Origin: SFLA01 sp045595165
GTDB taxonomy: Bacteria > Bacillota > Clostridia > Oscillospirales > CAG-382
DNA: 64,000 bases
Assembly: GCA_045595165.1 (NCBI GenBank)
Contig: JAZNZY010000032.1
Coordinates: forward strand, 1 to 64,000
Direction of reading: 5' to 3'
Shown: positions 14,677 to 22,645 of the stretch, one piece after another
How positions within the stretch are numbered: position 1 is the first letter of the stretch
How the letters are laid out: the number at the start of each line of letters is the position of its first letter
Translations under genes and position numbers: made by a program
Notes under the pieces: model-generated
The model's database searches: none
The model's input: only the letters and a program-made list of their open reading frames with translations
What the model was told of the DNA's origin: nothing

Positions 14677-15740
14677 AGAAGCTAACATTCAAAAGTATAT
14701 TAGGATCGGTCAGTAGCTTTTTGTTGTTCTTTTTGACGGTTGGATTCATCGTGTCCTGCTGTATGATGCTGTTTGTGAGCGTATTGGCAGACACTATGGA
14801 ACTTACTCTTACTACCGACAATATCGCCGCTGCCGCAAAGGTAACCTTTTGGAACGTAATTTTGATTACATTTCTTTTCAAATTAGCAGATTATATTCGC
14901 CGCAAAATAATGGTCGAGCATCCAACCAAAATCATTACAGAAGCAACCGAAAAGATTATGTCCGGTGATTTTTCTGTTCGTATTCCTCCTATGCAAAGCT
15001 CCGGTATGGAGGGCTTTAACCAGATTGCTATGGCAATCAACCAAATGGCTGAGGAACTTTCGAGCGTGGAAACTCTGCGCACGGATTTTATTGCCAACGT
15101 ATCTCACGAAATGAAAACGCCTCTTGCCGTAATGCAGAACTACGGAACACTCCTGCAGGCACCTGATTTGAACGAAGAAAAGCGTATTGAATATGCCAAA
15201 GGTATAACTGATGGTTCCCGCCGTATGGCAGAAATGATGACCAACATTTTAAAGCTCAACCGTCTGGAAAATCAGCAGATATATCCCAAAACCGCCGAAT
15301 TCGATTTGGGCGAACAGCTTTGCGAATGCCTTTTGCAGTTTGAAAGCGTGTGGGAAAAAGCAGGGATCGAAATAGATACCGATATCGCCGAGGGAATAAA
15401 GGTTAAAGCAGACGAAGAGCTTTTAAGTCTTGTGTGGAACAACCTCTTTTCCAATGCCTTTAAATTTACCGAATCGGGCGGCACGGTAAGTGTTACCCTT
15501 ACCGCCACCGATCACCACGCTATCGTGCAGGTAAAGGATACGGGCTGCGGTATGACCGCAGAAGTTGGCGCCCATATTTTTGAAAAATTCTATCAGGGCG
15601 ATACTTCTCATTCCGCGCAGGGAAACGGCTTGGGACTTGCTTTGGTAAAGCGGGTAGTGGATATTATGCAAGGCGAGATCGGCGTGGAAAGCGCTTTGGG
15701 TGTCGGCAGTACCTTTACCGTAAAAATAGGACGGTGTTGA
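14673..15740 (+). CDS. sensor histidine kinase
   Basis: A 355-residue membrane kinase with two N-terminal helices (about 10-38 and 52-72) and an external loop of only some 13 residues, so it probably senses within the membrane or through a partner. HAMP follows at about 73-130, HisKA has His145 in NVSHEMKTP, and the ATPase domain has the N-box NLFSNAFKF, G1 DTGCGM and G2 GNGLGLALV. The GTG start overlaps the regulator stop. Intramembrane-sensing kinases of this size often respond to cell-envelope stress, but no transporter lies next door. The following genes are membrane proteins of unknown function. Confidence 0.9.
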   Translation: MKKLTFKSILGSVSSFLLFFLTVGFIVSCCMMLFVSVLADTMELTLTTDNIAAAAKVTFWNVILITFLFKLADYIRRKIMVEHPTKIITEATEKIMSGDFSVRIPPMQSSGMEGFNQIAMAINQMAEELSSVETLRTDFIANVSHEMKTPLAVMQNYGTLLQAPDLNEEKRIEYAKGITDGSRRMAEMMTNILKLNRLENQQIYPKTAEFDLGEQLCECLLQFESVWEKAGIEIDTDIAEGIKVKADEELLSLVWNNLFSNAFKFTESGGTVSVTLTATDHHAIVQVKDTGCGMTAEVGAHIFEKFYQGDTSHSAQGNGLGLALVKRVVDIMQGEIGVESALGVGSTFTVKIGRC

Positions 15741-15741
15741 T

Positions 15742-16617
15742 ATGAACTTTAAAAAGATCTGTAAGGCTTTGCTGTTTCCCCATATCTCCGTAATAATAAT
15801 CCTGCTTCCCATCGCCACTGTCTTTCTCGTATATTCGATGGTGTTTTTGGGAACCGAATCGGTTATATCAATAATTTCATATGTGCTTGCGTTTTATACC
15901 CTTACGATATGGTGCCTGAAAACACCCTGCATCATCCGATTTTTCAAGGATTTTAAAGCGGGTAACAAATATGCCCGCAGATGGCTCAGCGATACACGGC
16001 TGAGAGTGAACGTATCTCTTTACGGCTCTCTTATCTGGAACACCGCCTATGCGGCTTTTCAGTTGGGACTCGGCTTCTGGCACCGTTCCTTTTGGTTTTA
16101 TTCCTTGGCGGGTTATTATATAGCCCTTGCGGCTATGCGCTTTTTCCTTGTGCGCCATACGCGCAGGCACGCTGCGGGCGAAAGAATGAAGGATGAGCTT
16201 GTGAAATACCGCGCCTGCGGATGGATATTTTTGCTTATGAATCTGGCGCTTGCGCTCATAATCTTCTTTATGGTGTATTGGAACAGAACCTTTAACCATC
16301 ACGAGGTCACCACCATTGCGTTGGCGGCGTACACCTTTACTACCTTTACTATGGCGATCATCAATATAGTAAAATACCGCAAATACAACAGCCCCGTTTA
16401 TTCGGCGGCAAAGGCGATCAGCCTTGCGGCGGCGTGTGTTTCAATGCTTACACTTGAATCCACGATGCTGACAACCTTCGGTGACGGCAGTATGGATCCT
16501 GCTTCCCGCAGAATAATGCTGGGAGTAACAGGGGGAGCAGTATCCGTCTTTATCATCGTAATGGCGGTTTATATGATCGTTCAAAGCAGTAAAAAATTAA
16601 AAGCATTAAAACAGTGA
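15742..16617 (+). CDS. polytopic membrane protein, unknown function
   Basis: A 291-residue protein with about eight hydrophobic segments and several basic inner loops (RFFKDFKAGNKYARRW, VRHTRRHAAGERMKDELVKYR). I recognise no family motif. It begins one base after the kinase stop, so it belongs to the two-component operon and could be an accessory sensor or a target. The next gene follows 9 bases later. Confidence 0.55.
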   Translation: MNFKKICKALLFPHISVIIILLPIATVFLVYSMVFLGTESVISIISYVLAFYTLTIWCLKTPCIIRFFKDFKAGNKYARRWLSDTRLRVNVSLYGSLIWNTAYAAFQLGLGFWHRSFWFYSLAGYYIALAAMRFFLVRHTRRHAAGERMKDELVKYRACGWIFLLMNLALALIIFFMVYWNRTFNHHEVTTIALAAYTFTTFTMAIINIVKYRKYNSPVYSAAKAISLAAACVSMLTLESTMLTTFGDGSMDPASRRIMLGVTGGAVSVFIIVMAVYMIVQSSKKLKALKQ

Positions 16618-16626
16618 GGAAATTTA

Positions 16627-17031
16627 ATGGAAAATAACGAAACGTTTAAGCTTACTTATTCTGCAAAGGAGCAGGATGAAATAAAGGCAATAAGAAAAAA
16701 ATACGTCGCGCCCGAAGAAACGGAAGATAAAATGGAGCGGCTCCGCCGTCTGGATGCGGGCGTAACGGGGAAAGCGAATACGGTATCTCTTGTTGTCGGC
16801 ATTATCGGCGCGCTTATATTGGGCTTCGGTATGAGTCTGATAATGACAGTAGAGCTGGGCGCTTTTTGGGGTATGACGGAAAGCGTTGCTGTGACCGTGG
16901 GAATAATCGTGGGAATTGTCGGTATCGTTCTGGTAAGTCTTGCATATCCCCTTTATAACCGTATATTAAAAAAAGAGCGCGAAAAGATCGCTCCCGAGAT
17001 ACTCCGTCTTACAGACGAGCTTATGAAATAA
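16627..17031 (+). CDS. two-helix membrane protein, paralogue of the protein at 13239
   Basis: A 134-residue protein: a charged head (about 1-50), two membrane helices (about 56-77 and 88-112) and the YPLYNRILKKEREKIAPEILRLTDELMK tail, which parallels YPVYKSILASRRKKYADKIIALSNKLMK of the earlier gene. Both share a GxGMSLxMT turn at the end of helix 1. It closes the two-component operon and has AGGAAATTT before its ATG. The paralogues flank the regulator-kinase pair on both sides. Confidence 0.6.
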   Translation: MENNETFKLTYSAKEQDEIKAIRKKYVAPEETEDKMERLRRLDAGVTGKANTVSLVVGIIGALILGFGMSLIMTVELGAFWGMTESVAVTVGIIVGIVGIVLVSLAYPLYNRILKKEREKIAPEILRLTDELMK

Positions 17032-17039
17032 TAAAAATA

Positions 17040-17082
17040 CAATCACCCCAAAAAGAAGCCTTGCGTCTTATTGGGGTGATTG
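17040..17082. terminator. bidirectional terminator
   Basis: CAATCACCCCAA (17040-17051) pairs with TTGGGGTGATTG (17071-17082) in a 12-bp stem between the convergent two-component operon and the decarboxylase gene. On the minus strand a T-rich run (TATTTTTATTATTT) follows. Confidence 0.8.
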
Positions 17083-17086
17083 CGTT

Positions 17087-18400
17087 TTATTTAACTGTTT
17101 CTATTTCCGTAATTCCGTAATATTCAAACAGCTTTGCGGCAACTTCGTCTATCTCCTCGCCGCTTATTACAATGGGAATTGCAGGCGGGCAGGAAACGGA
17201 GGGGGAAGCACATACACGATGTAAAGCGTCCTTTGTTTGTACAATTTCTTTTTCACCAAGCATCGCTTTACGGGGTGTCATTACAACCCTCGGAATAACA
17301 GGGGATATTGCTTCTGCCTTTATCGGTTTGGCTTTTTTAATCAAAGTCAAAACGGAAACAAGGCGTTCCAAATCTTCTTTTTCGTTTTGGGGAGTTACCA
17401 TAAACACAATGTGCTTTTGGTCTGCGTATTCGCAGTAGATATCTTTTTTGCGCAGTATTTCTTCAATTTCAAAGCCCGTATAACCGTATTCCGCGGCAGA
17501 GAGAGTTATTTTCGTTTTCTCCGTGCCTATAATACGGTATCCCGTTTTCAAAAGCTTCTTTTTTGCTTTTTCAACAAGCGTTACCGTTTCTTTTAATTCT
17601 TTGCGGTAATCACTTTCAAGATAAGCGTTACACTCATCAAGTGAAGATAATATAAGGTATGAAGGACTGGTGGAAGCAAACAAAGAAAGCGCGCTTTCTC
17701 CGCCATCCGCAAAGCGTTTTCCTTTTTCGCTTACGTGGAGATATGCTCCTCCCGTCAGCACGGGCAGAGTTTTGTGAGCGGAATCACAGCACATATCCGC
17801 ACCCAGATGCAAAGGATGCTCGCTTTCTTCCAAAAACGCAGTATATGCTCCGTGAGCGTTATCCACCAAAAGGGGCACGCCAAACCTTTCGCACGCCTTG
17901 CTTATTCCCAAAATATCCGTTTGCACGCCAAGATAATCCGGAGAAGTTATGTAAACTGCGCAAGGGAGCGATTTGGAGTTTTTCAAAGCTTTTTCCACGT
18001 TTTCCGGGGTTATTTCGCAGGTGCATATATCATAAAATTCATCCGGGAATATCCACTCGGGAATTATGTCAAGCAACGCACAGCCGTATACAAACGCCTT
18101 GTGTGCGTTTCTTCCTGCAAGTATGCGTTTGTTTTCTTTTCCTTCTGTTACCAGAGCAAGCATAGCTTTTATACAAAGGGTGGAGCCTTCCGCAGAATAA
18201 AATGTGCGGTAAGAACCGAACAGATCCGCGGCGTTTTTTTCGCTTTCAAGAATTATTCCTTTTGAGGAATACAGCACGTCCGCTCCGTAAATTTCGGTAA
18301 TATCGCCGCCGTACTTTTTTCCCTTGTGGCCCGGCATGTGAAAACGAATACTGTTTTTACTTTCGTATTCCTTTATAAAATCCGAAATAGGTGTTTTCAT
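17087..18400 (-). CDS. Orn/Lys/Arg decarboxylase-family PLP enzyme
   Basis: This 437-residue fold-type I PLP protein has the N-terminal RFHMPGHKGKKYGG motif, the Asp pairing with the PLP nitrogen in LLVDNAHGAY (about 180-189) and the Schiff-base lysine in DSAHKTLPVLTGGAYL (about 208-223). A small C-terminal domain starts near 345. It lacks the N-terminal wing domain of the large inducible decarboxylases, as do the SpeA/YaaO-type proteins of Firmicutes, so arginine, lysine or ornithine are all possible substrates. It starts 4 bases after the SCIFF maturase gene and is therefore probably co-transcribed with it, an association not explained by known function. Confidence 0.8.
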   Translation of the reverse strand: MKTPISDFIKEYESKNSIRFHMPGHKGKKYGGDITEIYGADVLYSSKGIILESEKNAADLFGSYRTFYSAEGSTLCIKAMLALVTEGKENKRILAGRNAHKAFVYGCALLDIIPEWIFPDEFYDICTCEITPENVEKALKNSKSLPCAVYITSPDYLGVQTDILGISKACERFGVPLLVDNAHGAYTAFLEESEHPLHLGADMCCDSAHKTLPVLTGGAYLHVSEKGKRFADGGESALSLFASTSPSYLILSSLDECNAYLESDYRKELKETVTLVEKAKKKLLKTGYRIIGTEKTKITLSAAEYGYTGFEIEEILRKKDIYCEYADQKHIVFMVTPQNEKEDLERLVSVLTLIKKAKPIKAEAISPVIPRVVMTPRKAMLGEKEIVQTKDALHRVCASPSVSCPPAIPIVISGEEIDEVAAKLFEYYGITEIETVK

Positions 18401-18404
18401 ATGT

Positions 18405-19772
18405 TTAATTTTCTTCGGATTCGGCTACCTGCATCATAACCGCGCATTCAATACGCTTCTTGAACAGCTCGCAGCCGTATTCGTATATACCGTTAATATC
18501 TCCTGTTGCGTGATATGCGTTTGCCGCACATCCGCCGGAGCAATAAAGCTTCGCCCAACAATCCTTACATCCCTCGCGGGCGTAAGCGTTGCACTTTCTG
18601 AATTTGTCCTGCACTTCGGTGTTTTTCACGCCGTTCCATATATCGCCCAGACTGTATTTTTCATCGCCTACGAACTGGTGGCAGGGGAACAGCTCGCCCC
18701 AAGGGGTAACAGCCATATATTCGGTGCCGCTTCCGCAGCCGGTAATGCGCTTGTATATGCAGGGACCGTTTTTAAGATCCAGCATATAGTGGTAGAAGGT
18801 AAAGGGTCTGCCTTCCTTTTTGCGCTTTATCATTTCTTTTGCAAGTATCTCGTATTGCTCTTTTACCTTGGGGAGATCTTCTTCGGTAAGCGCGCAGGGG
18901 TCATCGGGAGAGCAGACTACGGGCTCCATACTCAGCTCGTTGAAGCCGAGATCTGCCATATGGAAAATATCCTTGGTAAAATCAACGTTATTGTGGGTAA
19001 AAGTACCGCGCATATAGTAGTCTTTTCCTTGTCTGCTATCCACAAGACGCTTGAACAGGGGAACAATCTTTTCGTAGCTTCCGTTGCCCGCGTAGTCCAC
19101 ACGGAACTTATCGTGCACTTCCTTGCGGCCGTCAAGGCTGAGTACCACGTTGCTCATTTCCTTGTTAAGGAATTCTATTATCTCATCGTTAATAAGCACG
19201 CCGTTGGTGGTAAGGGTAAAGCGGAAATTCTTTCCTTTTTCCTTTTCGATACTTCTTGCGTATGCCACAAGCTGCTTTACCACGTCCCAGTTCATCAAGG
19301 GCTCGCCGCCGAAAAAGTCTACCTCAAGGTTTCTTCTTGTGCCGGAATTTGCAATAAGAAAATCAAACGCCTGCTTGCCCACCTCAAAGGACATAAGTGC
19401 TCTGTCGCCCTGGTATTTGCCCTGGCTTGCAAAGCAATAAGAGCAGTTCAGATTGCAGGTGTGGGCAACGTGAAGGCAGAGCGCCTTTATAACGTTTGTA
19501 TTGTTTTTATATTCGTAGGCGAGAGCTTCGTATTTATCTTCGGAAAACAGCTTTCCTGCGTCTTCCAGATATTTTATATCCTCAAGACATTCCGTAACGT
19601 CTTTTTCGGTAATATCTGTGTATTTTGCGGTGATATTTTTAATTATTTCCGCTTCATCGCTGTTTTTGTATGCCGCAATAATATCATACGCCACGTCGTC
19701 CACGGTATGTACGGAGCCGCTGCAGGTGTCAAGCACTATGTTGTATCCGTTAAGTTTATACTGATGTACCAT
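18405..19772 (-). CDS. scfB: SCIFF-peptide radical SAM maturase
   Basis: A 455-residue radical SAM/SPASM enzyme. An N-terminal peptide-recognition domain (about 1-90, starting MVHQYKLNGYNIVLD) precedes the SAM-cluster motif CNLNCSYC (about 109-116). FFGGEPLMNW follows, then the auxiliary-cluster SPASM region with CGSGTEYMAVTPWGELFPC and GCKDCWAKLYCSGGC. Enzymes of this family install sulfur-to-carbon thioether links in SCIFF peptides (ranthipeptides). The substrate peptide gene lies upstream at 19860-20006, separated by a hairpin, and a PLP decarboxylase gene follows after 4 bases. Identification is firm from the domain order and the adjacent peptide. Confidence 0.95.
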   Translation of the reverse strand: MVHQYKLNGYNIVLDTCSGSVHTVDDVAYDIIAAYKNSDEAEIIKNITAKYTDITEKDVTECLEDIKYLEDAGKLFSEDKYEALAYEYKNNTNVIKALCLHVAHTCNLNCSYCFASQGKYQGDRALMSFEVGKQAFDFLIANSGTRRNLEVDFFGGEPLMNWDVVKQLVAYARSIEKEKGKNFRFTLTTNGVLINDEIIEFLNKEMSNVVLSLDGRKEVHDKFRVDYAGNGSYEKIVPLFKRLVDSRQGKDYYMRGTFTHNNVDFTKDIFHMADLGFNELSMEPVVCSPDDPCALTEEDLPKVKEQYEILAKEMIKRKKEGRPFTFYHYMLDLKNGPCIYKRITGCGSGTEYMAVTPWGELFPCHQFVGDEKYSLGDIWNGVKNTEVQDKFRKCNAYAREGCKDCWAKLYCSGGCAANAYHATGDINGIYEYGCELFKKRIECAVMMQVAESEEN

Positions 19773-19815
19773 TTTTGTTTTTTCTCCGTTTAATCAAAAA
19801 ATATGTAAACAACAC

Positions 19816-19841
19816 AAACGCTGCCCTTTTAGGCAGCGTTT
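19816..19841 (-). promoter_or_regulatory. hairpin between peptide and maturase genes
   Basis: AAACGCTGCC (19816-19825) and GGCAGCGTTT (19832-19841) form a perfect 10-bp stem with a 6-base loop, 19 bases after the peptide stop. On the minus strand the following run is mixed (GTGTTGTTTACATATTTTTT). It looks like a partial terminator or mRNA-stability element that lets the peptide be made in excess over the maturase. Confidence 0.65.
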
Positions 19842-19859
19842 ATGAAAACATTTAAAAAC

Positions 19860-20006
19860 TTATTTCTTGGTGTTTTCGCACTTCTGGTTAGCAACGCCGC
19901 AAGAGGTTTTGCAAGCGGACTGGCAAGAAGTCTGGCATTCGCCGCAACCGCCGTTCTTAACGGTTTCGGTAATATTCTTGGTTTCGATAGTCTTGATTCT
20001 GCTCAT
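19860..20006 (-). CDS. scfA: SCIFF ranthipeptide precursor (six Cys in forty-five residues)
   Basis: A 48-residue peptide, below usual ORF cut-offs and overlapped by a spurious plus-strand frame. The leader SRIKTIETKN is followed by a core with six cysteines at 21, 24, 28, 32, 36 and 43 (CGECQTSCQSACKTSC, then C43 near the end). Order and spacing are those of the SCIFF family found across Clostridia. AGGAGGAGC is the ribosome-binding site and a TTGACA-17-TAAAAT promoter lies 40-68 bases upstream. The residue after Cys36 is glycine, where most SCIFF peptides have threonine. Role in the cell unknown; the modified product probably stays inside or is processed by proteases not encoded here. Confidence 0.95.
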   Translation of the reverse strand: MSRIKTIETKNITETVKNGGCGECQTSCQSACKTSCGVANQKCENTKK

Positions 20007-20045
20007 TTTAAGCTCCTCCTGAAATATAACTATTTACATTTACAG

Positions 20046-20074
20046 ATTTTATCACACCAAACCGTGTATGTCAA
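20046..20074 (-). promoter_or_regulatory. promoter of the SCIFF operon
   Basis: On the minus strand: TTGACA (20074-20069), a 17-base spacer and TAAAAT (20051-20046). A perfect -35 box suggests strong constitutive transcription of the peptide gene. Confidence 0.85.
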
Positions 20075-20102
20075 TAAAATTTTTGTATTTTTCTTTGGCG
20101 TG

Positions 20103-20131
20103 TTGCGTTTTTTAAATAAAGCAGGTATAAT
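20103..20131 (+). promoter_or_regulatory. promoter of the sugar isomerase gene
   Basis: TTGCGT (20103-20108), a 17-base spacer and TATAAT (20126-20131), 33 bases before the ATG at 20164. It is divergent from the SCIFF promoter. Confidence 0.65.
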
Positions 20132-20163
20132 ATAACCGCAAATAAAAATAAGGCGGTAAGTAT

Positions 20164-20979
20164 ATGAAACGTGCAGTCGGCATATCCACATCCTTTGATT
20201 ATTTAAATAAAGAAACCTTCCGTGAATACCGCAAAGCAGGCGTTACTGCATTTGAATTGAGCGTACAGCTTAAGCACCACGATATTATTGATCTCGGAGA
20301 AATAACAAGCTTTGCAAAAGAAGAAGGGGTAGACACCTGGTCATTCCATCTGCCCTTTTATCCCTTTGAGGTTATCAACCCCGCTTCCCTTGATGCGGAT
20401 GTGCGTAAAAACACGGTGGAACGCTTGTCCGTGCTTATAAAGAGAGCCGCATCTCACGGCTTTAAGCACGCCGTTGTGCATCCTTCCGGTGAGCCGATTT
20501 CGGATGCGGAAAGACCTGCCGCTATGGAATACGCCAAGGAAAGCCTGTTTTTGCTTGCCGAAACCGCCAAGGAAAGCGGTATCGTTTTGGCGGTGGAGGA
20601 TCTTCCCCGTACCTGCTTGGGCAACTGCTCGGCGGAACTTTCGGAGCTTATCTCCGTCCACCCCGACCTCCGCGTGTGCTTTGACGTAAACCATCTTCTG
20701 TTTGAGCCCCACGCCGATTTTTTAAAGACTTTGGGAAGCAAGATCGCCACGGTACATATTTCGGACTACGATTTTATCAACGAGCGCCATTGGCTTCCTC
20801 TTGAGGGAAAGATAAACTGGGCGGAATTGATGAAATGGCTGGATGATATCGGCTATAACGGCGTGTTTATGTACGAAGTCCCCCGCACCGCCGCAAATAT
20901 CACCCGTGAAGCACCCTTAACTCCCGTAGACTACGTGAATAACCATAACAGACTACTTGAAATAAATGCAGAGGTGTAA
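20164..20979 (+). CDS. sugar phosphate isomerase/epimerase-like TIM barrel
   Basis: A 271-residue protein of the xylose-isomerase-like/AP-endonuclease-2 fold. Metal-binding-type residues are visible in HAVVHPSGEP (about 103), LAVEDLP (Glu about 145), CFDVNHLLFEPH (Asp about 177, His about 180) and TVHISDYDFINERHWLPLEGKINW (about 199-222). The last stretch resembles the isomerase segment carrying the final metal ligands. Substrate cannot be deduced. It stands alone between the SCIFF promoter and a terminator. Confidence 0.75.
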   Translation: MKRAVGISTSFDYLNKETFREYRKAGVTAFELSVQLKHHDIIDLGEITSFAKEEGVDTWSFHLPFYPFEVINPASLDADVRKNTVERLSVLIKRAASHGFKHAVVHPSGEPISDAERPAAMEYAKESLFLLAETAKESGIVLAVEDLPRTCLGNCSAELSELISVHPDLRVCFDVNHLLFEPHADFLKTLGSKIATVHISDYDFINERHWLPLEGKINWAELMKWLDDIGYNGVFMYEVPRTAANITREAPLTPVDYVNNHNRLLEINAEV

Positions 20980-21004
20980 TAGGCGCTGTATTCGATGCTG
21001 AATG

Positions 21005-21056
21005 AATTTTTGCGAGCGGGGAGCTGTATAAATCTACTGCCTCCCGAGCAAAAATT
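21005..21056. repeat. long imperfect inverted repeat
   Basis: AATTTTTGC (21005-21013) pairs with GCAAAAATT (21048-21056), and the stem continues inward through a CGGGGAG/CTCCCG stretch with a bulge. It stands 26 bases after the isomerase stop. No T-run follows. It may be a dispersed element or mRNA 3' structure. Confidence 0.5.
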
Positions 21057-21082
21057 TATACAAAAACGCATATAAAAAAGTT

Positions 21083-21116
21083 ATTCCGCAGTTTTGTTGA
21101 AAACTGCGGAATTTTC
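21083..21116 (+). terminator. intrinsic terminator
   Basis: ATTCCGCAGTTTT (21083-21095), loop GTTG, AAAACTGCGGAAT (21100-21112), then TTTTCC. The 234-base gap between the isomerase and galE holds this hairpin and the inverted repeat at 21005; I see nothing else in it. Confidence 0.8.
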
Positions 21117-21213
21117 CGTTCAATATCTGTTTAAAAACATTGCATAGCAGCATTTTTGAGTTTACTTTTTATATTGTTTAGATTGCGTTTTTGGTTCAGC
21201 GCGGATACAGAGC

Positions 21214-22203
21214 CTATTTATCTTTTGCAAAATTCCAAGAAGAAACACACATCTCGTCAAGAGTTTTAGTCGCCTTCCAGCCAAGCTCCTTTTCTGCCTT
21301 TGTCGGGTCGGAATAGCATGTCGCAATATCACCGGGACGGCGGGGGCAATCAAGAGTCTTTATCTTAATTCCGCTTGCTTTTTCAAATGCGTTTATAATA
21401 TCCAGCACCGAATAACCTACACCCGTGCCGAGATTATATTCCTTCGCACCCGCCTTTGCGGCGCGTAGCGCTTTTATGTGTCCTTCCGCAAGGTCAACTA
21501 CGTGTATGTAATCTCTTACACCCGTTCCGTCAGGGGTGGGGTAGTCCTTGCCGAATACGGTGATTGCCTCTGCTTCTCCCTTTGCCACGCGGATAATACG
21601 GGGCATAAGGTTGTTGGGAATGCCGTTGGGCTTCTCGCCGATCAGTCCGCTTTCGTGCGCGCCGATAGGGTTAAAATATCTTAGAAGCGTTGCGGAAAAC
21701 TCGGGGTCGGAAACGCAAACGTCCCGCAGAATAAGCTCTACCATATACTTTGTGTTTCCGTAAGGATTTGTGGGGTGCAGAGAGCAATCCTCGGTTATGG
21801 GCACTCTGTCGGGATCGCCGTAAACCGTTGCCGAGGAGGAGAATACGATCTTCTTTACTCCGTGCTCCAGCATGGACTGTACCAGCGTAACCGTTCCGCC
21901 CACGTTGTTTTCGTAGTACATAAGGGGTTTTGCCACGGATTCTCCCACAGCTTTAAGCCCTGCAAAGTGTATAACCGCTTCTATCTCGTTTTCTTTAAAT
22001 ATCTTGTCAAGCCCGTCTTTATCACGGATATCACATTGGTAAAATACAGGCTTTACTCCCGTAATTTTTTCAATATTATCCAAAGCGCTTATATCGGAAT
22101 TATACAAATTATCCACTATAACCGCCTTGTAACCGTTGTTAATAAGCTCCACAACCGTGTGTGAGCCGATATATCCGCATCCGCCGGTAACTAAAATTGC
22201 CAT
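21214..22203 (-). CDS. galE: UDP-glucose 4-epimerase
   Basis: A 329-residue extended-SDR enzyme interconverting UDP-glucose and UDP-galactose. Visible are the NAD motif TGGCGYIGS (about 6-14), the catalytic SSSATVYGDP (Ser about 123) and YGNTKYMVE (Tyr and Lys about 147 and 151), the substrate segment RYFNPIGAHESGLIGE and the C-terminal DCPRRPGDIATCYSD. Length matches the family. It stands alone behind its own promoter, so it probably serves general galactose or surface-sugar metabolism rather than a local pathway. Confidence 0.95.
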   Translation of the reverse strand: MAILVTGGCGYIGSHTVVELINNGYKAVIVDNLYNSDISALDNIEKITGVKPVFYQCDIRDKDGLDKIFKENEIEAVIHFAGLKAVGESVAKPLMYYENNVGGTVTLVQSMLEHGVKKIVFSSSATVYGDPDRVPITEDCSLHPTNPYGNTKYMVELILRDVCVSDPEFSATLLRYFNPIGAHESGLIGEKPNGIPNNLMPRIIRVAKGEAEAITVFGKDYPTPDGTGVRDYIHVVDLAEGHIKALRAAKAGAKEYNLGTGVGYSVLDIINAFEKASGIKIKTLDCPRRPGDIATCYSDPTKAEKELGWKATKTLDEMCVSSWNFAKDK

Positions 22204-22226
22204 AATTTATCATCTCCTATGTGGGT

Positions 22227-22254
22227 AGTATAACATATTTTTTTGTTTTTTCAA
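22227..22254 (-). promoter_or_regulatory. promoter of galE
   Basis: On the minus strand: TTGAAA (22254-22249), a 16-base spacer and TATACT (22232-22227), 23 bases before the ATG. Confidence 0.6.
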
Positions 22255-22327
22255 GACCTTAATATCCTCAGGTACTTTTTTTCTTTTTAAAAACATATAG
22301 TGTAAAAAAAGAAAAGAGGACTCCTTT

Positions 22328-22600
22328 ATGGATAACGATATCCTTTTCCGTGCCTGCCGCTTGGGAGAATACATACTTGAAACCGGCTGTACCGTCCGTG
22401 CCGCGGCGGCAAAATACGGAATAAGCAAAAGCACGGTGCACAAGGACGTAAGCGTACGGCTTAAGAAAAGCGACCCGTCCTTGTACGCCGACGTAAGCAA
22501 GGTGCTGGAGAAAACCCGCCTTGAACGGCATATACGGGGAGGGGACGCCACCAGACGGAAATATCTTGCGGAAAAACAGTTGACAAAATCACGCTCATAA
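22328..22600 (+). CDS. spoIIID: sporulation transcription regulator SpoIIID
   Basis: This 90-residue DNA-binding protein acts in the mother cell after engulfment, switching genes between the sigma-E and sigma-K stages. The helix-turn-helix is TVRAAAAKYGISKSTVHKDV (about 22-41), followed by the conserved SDPSLYADVSKVLEKTRLERHIRGG. AGAGGA precedes the ATG. A CATATAGT box at 22294-22301 resembles a sigma-E -10, but I find no matching -35. It is the clearest sign in the window that the host forms endospores. Confidence 0.96.
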   Translation: MDNDILFRACRLGEYILETGCTVRAAAAKYGISKSTVHKDVSVRLKKSDPSLYADVSKVLEKTRLERHIRGGDATRRKYLAEKQLTKSRS

Positions 22601-22608
22601 TGTAAAAT
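22580..22608 (+). promoter_or_regulatory. promoter of the ribokinase-like gene
   Basis: TTGACA (22580-22585), a 17-base spacer and TAAAAT (22603-22608). It overlaps the last codons of spoIIID, so the kinase has its own sigma-A expression outside sporulation. Confidence 0.8.
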
Positions 22609-22645
22609 AAACGTGAGAAAATGTCGAAAAGAGGTTGGTTTTTGT

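Noticed and set aside
18510..19793. 427-codon plus-strand frame opposite the SCIFF maturase
   Set aside because: It is the antisense shadow of a strongly conserved radical SAM gene and shows no recognisable protein pattern.
19842..20135. 97-codon plus-strand frame over the SCIFF gene
   Set aside because: Its opposite strand encodes the SCIFF peptide with a consensus promoter and ribosome-binding site; the plus frame has neither.
22261..22301. Sigma-E promoter for spoIIID (CATATAGT box)
   Set aside because: The -10-like box is reasonable, but no ATATT-type -35 lies at the required distance, so it was not listed as a feature.
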